A DNA stretch of 64,000 nt from Dromiciops gliroides (lineage: Eukaryota > Chordata > Mammalia > Microbiotheria > Microbiotheriidae): the NCBI RefSeq assembly GCF_019393635.1, contig NC_057862.1, positions 678,806,314 through 678,870,313 on the forward strand, written 5' to 3'. Position numbers and translations under genes: made by a program. The notes below the pieces were generated by a model, which saw nothing but the letters and a program-made list of their open reading frames with translations, was not told the DNA's origin and made no database searches. Numbering within the stretch: the stretch's first letter is position 1; the number at the start of each line of letters is the position of its first letter. Shown one piece after another: positions 1 through 10,200 of this stretch.

Positions 1-571
1 CCACTTTAGGAAAAAATCTTCCATGGGGATGGTGTCATTTACACCGCCCCCCACTCTCACCTGACTCAGACTGCTCCCGGGAAGGGAGGGGATTCTGGGC
101 TCCAGAAGGTTGTCCGGACAAGGGGGAGAGGGAAAAAGGGAGGAGGTCAGAGAGTCCTGGATTAGGAATTGGAATTCCCGATTTAGCGCTGCCATTTATG
201 AGCAGTCATTGGCCTCCATGAGGTTTCCTAGGCTGTAAAATGATGGGGTCAGGTGTAACCTCTGAAGCACCGAGCTGCTCCAGGACCACATGAATGGAAG
301 TCTAAGGACGTCGAGGTTTAAGGGCCCAGGCAAAGGAACCCAGGGAGAAAACTGGAGAAGGCGCAAAGAGAAGAGGGATGGAAATGGAAGGCTAATGGGT
401 AAGAGGTCTGTGCACGTCAGGAGGGGAGGTCCAGGGACCAGGAACGGGTGGCCTGCCCAGTCATGGGGGGCCTAGGCTTCCAGTATCCAGGAGCAGGGCC
501 AGTCTTGCCAGATGTAGCAGTAGCTCTCCGGGCTGGATTCCCTGCTCCGCTCCCCGCCCCCCCTCCCCAAG

Positions 572-598
572 TGGTGGTGGTGGTGGTGGTGGTGGTGG
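572..598. repeat. (TGG)n microsatellite
   Basis: About nine uninterrupted GGT/TGG triplets, preceded by a C-rich run. The proline-rich antisense frame across it is a product of the repeat. Confidence 0.9.
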
Positions 599-2554
599 CT
601 GGAGGTGATTAGTCTCAGGTGTGAGGGGGAAGGACTGGCAGCCTGGTCTGCAATACATTGGAGGTGTGAGATTTCCCAGGAAAGGAAAAAGAGCCCAGCA
701 GGGTGGCCAGTGTCTGTGTGTGTGTTGGGGAGGGGGTGTTACAGAGGGAGGAGCTGGAGGGGATTGGGGGAGGGGATGGGACTTCTCAGCTCCCCCTTAG
801 GAAATGAGGCTTGACTGTGCTGCTGCAGAGGGTGCTTCAGGATGGAAGGGAGGGGTTTCTGTCTTCTCAGAACTTCTCATCTGGGGCCCCTCCTGTCCCC
901 ACGTGACCCTTCCCCAAGCCTCCACCTCTTCTTCCTCCATCCTTTTTCTTCTCTTATCCCCACCTGCTTTCCTGAATATGAGTCCCATGTCCTCCACCCT
1001 CCCCCCCTGCCCCCCAACCACCCACCCTTGGGCCCAACCCCTGCAGGTGGATAGACTCAGGCCTTCCTCTTTGAGTTCATCATAAAGGGTCAGGGTGGGA
1101 TATGACCTTCCTGAACATCTGGAAAAATGCCCCCCTCTCAACAATTTCCCCCTTTGTTTTCATCCTTAATTAGCAATAACCTCAATTCAAAAACTACCTA
1201 ATATACTGCGTGACCCCATTTCTCTAGGCCTTAGTTTCCTCATTTGTAAAATGCAGTAAGACCCCTTCCAGTTCTAACTCTATGATGCCTCCCCTCCTCC
1301 CCTAAACTGACTTGGTCTCTTGAGTTTGGCGTGCACTGGTCTCATTGACCAAAACCTCTTGAGTGATCTGCCTTATTAAAATGTCCCTAAGATAATAGAT
1401 TTAGAGCCAAATTGATTCCAGTTCCCTCTTAGGCTTAAAAAGGTAGTGATTTTCTGGAGAATCACACGTCTAGTGAGGGAGTGAGTATTGAACCCCCAAT
1501 CCATCCATTATTCTGATGCTTTCACCAGGCACACTTTGCCAAGGGGGCCTCCCAGGCAGACTCTTCACTGGTGGAGGCTTCTATACCTCCACCTCTGATA
1601 AATATGTGGGTTTAATCTATACCTTTATCCAAGTCGTGGAGATCAAACAAAAAGACCAACAAGAGATCCTTGTGGCACTCATGACTGCTCTGGGTTTGAT
1701 CATTCAACTAGCTCTGAATCTATCTGACTATGCTCTCATTCAGCTCATAATCTCTCCATCTTGCTCACAAGACGAGCATGGCTGATTGTCAATTGCTTTG
1801 CTTAAAGTAAGGCAAATTCTGTCTAGAGAACTGCCCTAATCTGCCTGTCTAGTAAATCTGTCCAAAAAAGGAAATAAAGTTAGCACGGCATGGCCTGTTC
1901 TTAATGAAGTAATGCTGGGTCTTATTGATCACTGTTTCCTTTTCTACATATCTGTGAACCATCCTTTTAATGATATGTCCTAGAATTTTAATGGGAATTG
2001 AAGTCAAGATCATTGACCTATAGCAAAAACCTTATGCTATCTCCCTTCTTTTTGAAAATAGGGGTATTTTCCTATCACAAATCATAGGATCATAGATTCA
2101 AATCCAGAGGAGTCTTAGAGATCAGGTAGTACAACCTTCTTAAAACTGAGCATACCCAGTTGATACTACCACTAGGCCTGTTCTCAAATAGGATGAAAGA
2201 ATTTAAGTTGGTCAGTTTCCTGGCATAGACATCTCTCTTTGAATGACTTTCCCCTTTCTTCCCCATTAGAATCATTTGTATTCCTAGCATCAACTTTCTC
2301 TGTAGAATTTTAAACCATGGGATCCTACCTATTCTTTCTCTAAACTCTTGGAAATCTGTTTTCCTCAAATCTAGTGTACAGTTTTTCCCTCCTTACCTAA
2401 CATGAGTTCTGTAATGGCCACCCTCAAAGTGCTCATCATTCTACTTCAGCAATTGGACCCTCTATTTGTTTTCACTGAGATCTTTGCTTTAATAACTGAA
2501 GGACTAGGAGGGTGTCCATTAATTAAGGAACAACTTGAGTAACCTCAATTCCAA

Positions 2555-2860
2555 TAAAATGTGACTCAGTTGGACCTTGAATCAGAAACACTTGAATTCA
2601 AATTCAACTTCTGACACTTATTTGCTGTGTAACTCTGTAGTCCCTTAATCTCTGTCTTCCTCAATTTTGTCAGCCACAGTCACATGTGCTGTGATTTGAC
2701 TCTAACACAGTGATGTCATTTTGGTCCTCTTTGAGATCAAAGGACAACAACCAACCAATAGCACCTACCTCCCAGGATTTTTGTGAGGATCAAATGAGAT
2801 AATATTTGCAAGGCACTTGCAAATCTTAAGTGCTACATAAATGCTAGCTATTATTAGTAT
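2555..2860 (+). repeat. MIR-like SINE
   Basis: The plus strand carries the MIR hallmarks in order: a 'ttgaattcaaattcaact' B-box region, 'tgctgtgtaactctg', and the tail 'gtgaggatcaaatgagata' with 'gcaaggcacttgcaaa'. It is diverged, so old. Confidence 0.7.
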
Positions 2861-2874
2861 TCTAAAAGACTGAA

Positions 2875-3340
2875 GCTGAATCATGCTACTCACCTCCTGA
2901 CAAAGAGATGAATGGATTCAAGATACTAAATTAGACATATTTTAAGACTTGGCCAGTCTGGGAAGATGTTGGTTAAGGGAAGATATAAGAAGTTATCGAG
3001 AGCTTGGGAAGATTGTATGATGGAGGAGTGCAGGAGAAAGATTTATGCTATGACATCAGTATTGTAAAGAGAAACAATTGTGGAAGGCTCAAAAACTGAT
3101 CAACACGATCAATTAGGATTCCAAAAGATAGACGATGAAAAGTGCTGCCCACGTCTTGACACAGAGGGTTCAGGATGCAAAAGAAAACGCCTATTTCTGG
3201 ACATGGCTGATATGGGAATTTGTTTTTTCTTGACTAAGGCATATGTGTAGTAAGATTTTTTGTTTTGGTTTTTGTTTGGGGGAGGGGAGAAATAAATGTT
3301 ATATAAAAATAAAATTTGATTTGAAAAGTATTTATCGAGA
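2875..3340 (+). repeat. Marsupial interspersed repeat tails, two adjacent copies
   Basis: Two related stretches share 'tgct-ccc/actc-acctcctgaca/gtcttgaca' and 'ggacatggctgatatggga' type signals, ending in a T/G-rich tail. Similar signals recur at about 44190-44560 and, in antisense, at about 45180-45330. It is a dispersed family whose name I do not know. Confidence 0.5.
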
Positions 3341-3659
3341 GGTTAGAATGAGGAGCCAAATCCAAGGTATCAGATTTGCTATGTCCACCCCCACCTTGGA
3401 ATCTTTTCCAAGTTCGGTCCGCAGAAAGAAAAGAGGTGAGTAGTGGGACACCTCTTTCTCAGGTCCAGTCAGACTTCGGCTTCAATTTCCCAGGACCCAC
3501 CCCTTCTTGTCTGGGGCGGGGGAGATACGGAAGTGGGAGTGTTGGTTTGTGGGGGGAGGGGAAGGAGCGGCTCGGGGTTAAGAGCTAGGAAACCCTCAAC
3601 GTCCCGGATTCCCAGGTGCCTGAGGCTCTCGAGGCTTCCAGCCCCTCCCCAGCCTTAGG

Positions 3660-4277
3660 GTGCCGCAGGCCGAGGGTTTGGGAGGTCGGGGGGTGTGAGG
3701 GACTCTGGGTCTCCAAATTCCAAGAACGCCCTCCCACTTTGCATGTGAATGATTCCTTTTGCTTGGAGCTGGTGGGCAGGGGGTCGCCTTAAAAAGCTTC
3801 GGACTCCGCCCCCGACTCCCAGACTAGCTCCTGGCTCCCGGGACTGCATTTGCTGGTTTGCTCTGGGAAAGAAGGAGCTGGAGTGGAGAACCGCCCTCCC
3901 GTCTCCGTCCCGGCTCTGCCTCTAGCCCGGGCCAGCACCTGCTGCCCCAACATCTATCCCTGGACTCTGGTACCCCGGAGGCTCCAAGTCTGCTGTCCGC
4001 TGGGAGCCCGGCCGGCCACTGCCAGGCTGTCCGTCGGCCCTTCGACGGCGTTCCACTCCACCGCCCCGACGATTAGGTGAGCGTGCTCTCTTCTTCGCCA
4101 GCGCTCTGTGCCATTCTCTCCAACTTTCCAGCCGCCTCTCCAGCCGTCTGGCTCTTGTCCAAGGGGTTAAATCTCTCACTCCCTCTATATCTTCCTCATC
4201 TACGTTTCCCTCTGTTGCTCCAGGTTGCTCCCGATCTTCGCCACCCACGCCCCCGGCCCGCGGGCAGGGGTCCCAGC
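3660..4277 (+). promoter_or_regulatory. NOTO: NOTO promoter / 5' UTR region
   Basis: GC-rich, CpG-bearing sequence directly upstream of the NOTO start. A TATA-like 'cttaaaaag' lies at about 3788-3796. An intron may sit in the 5' UTR: donor-like ttag|gtgagc after 4076 and acceptor-like ctccag|gtt before 4224 (147 bp). The frame read back from the NOTO start has no ATG before an in-frame stop at 4074-4076, so the 5' UTR assignment holds whether or not this intron is used. The transcription start is inferred, not seen. Confidence 0.5.
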
Positions 4278-7200
4278 ATGACCCAGAATGATGAGGGCAG
4301 ACGCCCCTCTGACCCTCAGCGGCCCTTGGTTTCCTCCAAGTTGCCCTTCTCCATCGACTCTATCTTGTCCAAGGCCAACCCGCAGCCACGGGAATCCCCT
4401 CGGGTTTCTGCGGCCTTTGGAGAACCCCCGACCTCCCCGTTCACCCCGAACTGGCGGCTGTCCTGCGATTATTCTGTGCGCTGGGTGTCCCCTTATTCCA
4501 ATCTTTATGTGTACCAGCCTTGTCCTAAGACCCTCTTGTCGGCGGCCCAAGTCCGGCACCCCGCTGGTGTCTTTCCAGACGTCGCCAGCCCTGTCAAAGG
4601 TAAGGGCCGGCCCTGACCCCTCAGGTCAGTGCGGTGCATCTATCTGTCCGTCTCTGGTATAGGGTTGCGGCCATCCTGGAACTGGAGGGTTGTGAGCAGC
4701 CTGGTACCTTGGACCTCTGGTATCTTAACGGTAGGAGTGTCTGAGCATGGGATGCAAAGGAAAGAAATTGACTTCTCCACCTGAGAGTAGATGGGGAGGA
4801 GGGTGCCCGGATGAAGGCTCCTAACCTACAGAGCTCTGTCTCTCCCTGCTCTTCCCCACCCACAGAGTCAGGGTAACACTTGGGCTCCTTTGCCAGGGGC
4901 TTAGCACTCCAACAGCAGGGTACAGGGATTCAGAACCAATCCTTCCTACATTAAATCATGCTGGACTCAAATAACAGCTACTTTCTGCTACTACTAAGTT
5001 TTGCACAGCTCTTTACAAATATCTCTTTAGATCCTCACAACCACCTTGGGGGGGGGGGTAGATATTTTTTAATTTATTTTTATTTATTTATTTTTTTAGT
5101 GAGGCAATTGGGGTTAAGTGACTTGCCCAGGGTCACACAGCTAGTAAGTGTTAAGTGTCTGAGGTCACATTTGAACTCAGGTACTCCTGAATCCAGGGCC
5201 GGTGCTCTATCCACTGCGCCACCTAGCTGCCCCTTGGGGGGTAGATATTAACATTACTCCCATTTGACAGGAGAGGAAACTGAGGCACACGGAAGTTAAG
5301 GGACTTGCCCAGGGTCCGGAGCTAGTAAGTGTCTGAGGCTGGGTTTGAACTTAGGTCTTCCTGACTCCAGGCCCAGTGAGTGCTCTAGCGACCATATAGT
5401 CCAGCTGGTTACTACATCGTTTTGTTTTGTTTTTTTTTGTGTGTGTGTGAGGTAATTGGGGTTAAGTGACTTGCCCAGGGTCACACAGCTGGTAAGTATC
5501 AAGTGTTTGAGGCCGCATGTGAACTCCAGTCCTGCTTCGGGGGCGGTGCTCTATCTACGGCACCACCTAGCTGCCCCCTACCGCTTTGTCTAGAATTCAA
5601 GGTTCCCTCCTAGTAATCTTAGTAGTTAAATCTTCATCCACCTTTCCCTTCCCTCTAGAAAATTTCAAAGTTATAGGAACTACTGACTTCTAAGCCTAGT
5701 TCAAGGCTGACTTATACTGAAACCTTCAGTGATTACTCAGCTTGTGGGGACCTTTTCCCTGCCCCCCATTTAGTCTAAAGCAGGGGCTTTTAACCTAGAG
5801 TCTGTGTCTTAGGTTTTTTGCTGTGGGTTTTTTTTTACATGCTGATAATTGTATTCCAGTATAATTGGTTTCCTTTGTAATCGTATGTATTTTATTTTAT
5901 GCCCAAGAAGGGGTCCTTAGGTTTCCCCCAGACTCCCCAAAGGATCCCTGACACAGAAAAGGTTAAGAACCCCTAGTCTAAACTCCAACAATAGGTCACA
6001 TTTACATAGTATTTTTATACAATGTTGTTGGGCAGGTAGGTGTAGCAGTGGATAGAATACTGGCCTTGGAGTCCAGAGGACCTGAATTCAAATCCAGACA
6101 CAGACACTTCCTAACTGTGTGACGCTAGGCAAGTCACTTCACCCTATTTGCCTCAGTTTCCTCATCTGCCAAATGAGCTGGAGGAGGAAATGGCAAACCA
6201 CTCCAGTATCTTTGTCAAGAAAACCCTGGGGCAGCTAGGTGGCACAGTGGATAAAGCACTGGCCTTGGATTCAGGAGTTCAAATCCAGCCTCAGACACTT
6301 GACACTAGCTGTGTGACCCTGGGCAAGTCACTTAACTCTCACTGCCCTGCAAAAAAAAAAAAAGAAAAAGAAAACCCTACAAAGGGCCAGGAAGAATTGG
6401 ACATGACTGAAGAAATGACTGAACAACAAAAATATGGTGTTGTTGGCTCTTGAATGTTTTGCTTGTTTTTTTTTTTTTTTAGTGAGGCAAGTGGGGTTAA
6501 GTGACTTGCCCAGGGTCACACAGCTAGTAAGTGTTAAGTGTCTGAGGCCGGATTTGAACTCAGGTACTCCTGACTTCAGGGCCGGTGCTCTATCCACTGC
6601 GCCACCTAGCTGTCCATTTTGCTTGTTTGTTCTGTGCTCCAAGCAGCCCTGGGAGGTAGGTGGGTCATGCCATTATTTACCCGTTTTATAGAAGTAGAGG
6701 CAGCAAAACAGAGTGTATAAGAAGGAGGCAGCTAGCTAGGTGCTAGAGTGGATAGAATGTTGGACTTGGAGGAAAATCTGAGTTCAAATTCAACCATACT
6801 AACAGTGTGACCCTGGGCAAGTCACTTAACCTTTGTCTGCCTCAGTTCCCTCCGTAGTAAAATGGAAATAACAATAGTACCTGCCTCCCAGGCTTATTGT
6901 GAGGATTAAATGAGATAAATTGTCAACTAGTGCTGTGCTAAGCCCCGAGGATACAAAGAAAGACAAAAAACAGTCTCAGCCCTCAAGAGGGTCACAGTCT
7001 AATGGGGAAGACAACACATAAATAACTCTGAAACCAGATAGACAGGGTAAATTGGATGCATCTTTGAGGGACGGCACTAGCACTGGGGGTGGGGGGGACT
7101 TCTTGCAGAAGGTGGGATTTTAGCTGAGACTGTAAAGGGATCATTCCAGACCTGGGGGATAGGCAGAGAAAATGCAAAGAGCTGGAAGATGTAATGTCTT

Positions 7201-10200
7201 ATTCGAGCCTCAGCAGACAAGAAAGTGTTTGCCCACCTTAAAGTGCTATATGTGTTAGCTTTTATTATGGAATTCAGGGTTCTGAGTCACGAATGGGGAG
7301 GCTCAATCCCCACCCCCTCCCCATGCTTACCAACTGTGTGACCCTGGGCAAGTTAATTAACCTTTGTGGGCCTCCAGTCACTCTATGGGACTTCCCTTAT
7401 AGTCCATCTGCATTTGTAGAGGGAGTCTACCCCAGCAGGGGAGGAAATCTGGCAGCCCTCATGAGGAATGTCTGTGCTCATTGTCTCATGTAAGTAACAT
7501 CCTCGGGGGCCACAACTGCTTGGCTTCATAGAAAGAGCTGGAAGGACCTCGGAGGTCTAGTCCAGCTCCTACCTACTCCCAAGGAGACCTCAGAGAACAT
7601 GCCTTTGCTCAAAGACCTTCTGTGAGGGGGGCTTTTTGACTTCCATTTTGGACAGCTCCCATCCTTAGGAAGTTTTTCCTGACAATTGTTAGCAGTTTGC
7701 TTCTTGGGCCTTTAAACCCATTGCTGCTGGTCCTGTTATCCTGGTTCTGTCTTTTTTTGGGGGGGGGCAGTGGGGGTTAAGTGACTTGCCCAGGGTCACA
7801 CAGCTAGTAAGTATCAAGTATCTGAGGCTGGATTTGAACTCAAGTACTCCTGACTCCAGGGCCGGTGCTCTACCTACTGCGCCACCTAGCTGCCCCAACT
7901 CTGGGCATTTTCTCTGGTTGTCCTCTAGTAACTGTTAAGTGTCTGAGGTCGGATTTGAACTCAGGTCCTCCTGAATCCAGGGCCAGTGCTTTATCCACTG
8001 TGCCACCTAGCTTCCCCCGCCCCCCCTCCCGTTCTGTCTTCAAACGGAGCAAGTCTATTGTCAGACACAAACTTCTTCAGTCTGGCATTCAAAGCCCATT
8101 GCCATCTTGCTTTCCCAGGCTTCTCTACATGCTCTTCCCCTTGTCTCTTTTTCTAGAGAAAGTGTGTCTCTCTGTCTCTGTCTTTATCTCTCTGACTCTC
8201 TTCTCTTTCTGTTTCTGTCTCCCTCCTATGTCTCTCTGTCTCTCTCTTCTCTGTTTCTCTTATGTCTGTGTCTCTGTCTCTCCTGTCTCCTCTCTGTGTC
8301 TCTGTCTCTGTCTGTCTGTCTTGTCCTTTTCTATATCCAGGCCATTGCACAGGGCTACCCCAATACCCAAACTACTCTCCCTCCTCTGCCTCTCAGAAGT
8401 CTTCGTCTCCTTCACAGCCCTCCTCAACTATATATGAGGGAGGCCTTTCCTGCCTTTGCCTCCTCTCATTACCTTGTTTTTGTATCTCCTCCTTGTGTCT
8501 GTCCTCCCTCCCCCCATTAGATCTAAGCTTCAGAGAGTATAAGCTTCCTGAAGACAAGCACAGTTCAATTTTCCATCCCTTAGCACATAATAATCAATGC
8601 TTAGGGGGCTGCTAGGTGGCTCAGTGGATTAGAGCACTGGCTCTGGAGTCAGGAGGACCTGAATTCGAATCCAGCTTCAGACACTTGATACTAGCTGTGT
8701 GACCCTGGGCAAGTCACTTAACCCTCATTGCACCACAGAAAAACAAGCAAAAAATAATTAAAATAATCAATGCTTATTGGCTGATTGAATCCAACTCCTT
8801 TCCCGCAAGACAGCCCTTTAAATACTTGGTGGCAGGGGGCAGCTAGGTGGCGCAGTGGATAGAGCACCGGCCCTGGATTCAGGAGTACCTGAGTTCAAAT
8901 CCAGCCTCAGAAACTTGACACTTACTAGCTGTGTGACCCTGGGCAAGTCACTTAACCCCCATTGCCCCGCAAAAAAACCCAAATAAATACTTGGTGCCAG
9001 CTCTCCTATTCCCCTTAGTCTTCTTTTCCAGGCAACAAAACCCTCCTATGAGGAGTCCCCGAGGCCCTGCACTATCCTGGCTGCCTTTCTCTGAACCTTC
9101 ACCTGTTTATTAGCATCTAGAAATTGTGTAGCTGGGGCAGCTAGGTGGCGAAGTAGATAAAGCACTGGCCTTGGATTCAGGAGGACCCGAGTTCAAATCC
9201 GAACTCGGACACTTGACATTAGCTGTGTGACCCTGGGCAAGTCACTTAACCCCAATTGCCTCACCAAAAAGAAATTGTGTAGCCCAGGACAAAGCACCAC
9301 CCTCTAGACCTAGCCTGAGCAGGCCAGGGTAGAGGAGAACTATCTCCTTATTCTTCAGTTACATGTAAGGGTAGTTTTCAACATTCATTTTCATAAGAGT
9401 TAAAGTTCCAAATTTTTCTCCCTCCCTTTCCTCCCCCCTCCACAAGACATCAACCAATCTGATATAGGTCACATAATATCTCCTTATTCTCGGAGGGAGT
9501 TTTGTGGTCCTTGTATCACTCTCCAGCTACTAGCATAATGCCTAGTATACAGTTAGTGCTTAATAAATTTGTGTTACTTAATTGACTGTAAACACTTCCT
9601 TCGAAGTGTTGTGAGGATGAAAGATCACAGATAAATCATTTTGTAAACCTTAACGTACCATGGAAATAAATGCTGTTCATAATCTCATCAATAAGTGCTA
9701 TTATTAAGCATAACCAAGTTCAAATTATACTTTTTAAAGTTTTCTGGGTCAGATTAGTAAACAGTCCTGCTCACTGATCTGTCCAGCAGCTTGTCCTAGA
9801 AGACTGTCCTCCCATTCCCTAATTGTGGCACTTCATGGTCCATCCTGGAGTTATGGGGTAGGGAGTGGTTCATTCCATCCCCCTGGGTTCCTGGTTTGGT
9901 GGGACACACACACACACCCTCCCTCTTTTCTGCCAGTCCACAGCTGTCTTAATTGAGCGCTCTGGCCTTTTTACAAACACTTCCCTGCTCTCTATTTAAA
10001 CATCTGGAGGCAGGAGCTAGTTAAATCTACATGGTCAGGTGACAAAGACAGCCCTCTGGGATTTTCCCAGCATGGGGCCACTTGAGAGAGGAGGGGAAAA
10101 CCCAATTAGTTCAGGTGATTCCTTTAGCAACACTTTCTTTTCAGGGCCAAAGGCTGGGAGCTCAGGCCTAAGTCTTTAGAAGCCCTGGCCAGGCAAACCT

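Larger units (their letters stand above)
1..3650. other. Intergenic region upstream of NOTO
   Basis: I see no coding exon here. The stretch holds scattered old repeat fragments: a MIR-like piece at about 180-265, another at about 1200-1300, a better one at about 2555-2860, and the tails of a marsupial interspersed repeat at about 2875-3340. A (TGG)n run lies at about 572-598. Short open frames show no recognisable domain. Base composition turns GC-rich after about 3480, towards the NOTO promoter. Confidence 0.7.

Noticed and set aside
1516-1785. An 89-codon open frame in the left intergenic region
   Set aside because: No recognisable domain and no promoter context. It lies in AT-rich old-repeat surroundings.
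3850-4080. A 76-codon frame ahead of NOTO
   Set aside because: It ends at a stop before the NOTO start and is not conserved with any NOTO N-terminus I remember. Probably 5' UTR.
8107-8615. Open frames of 117-190 codons rich in Ser/Leu/Cys
   Set aside because: They are translations of the TCTCTG microsatellite and an adjacent SINE.
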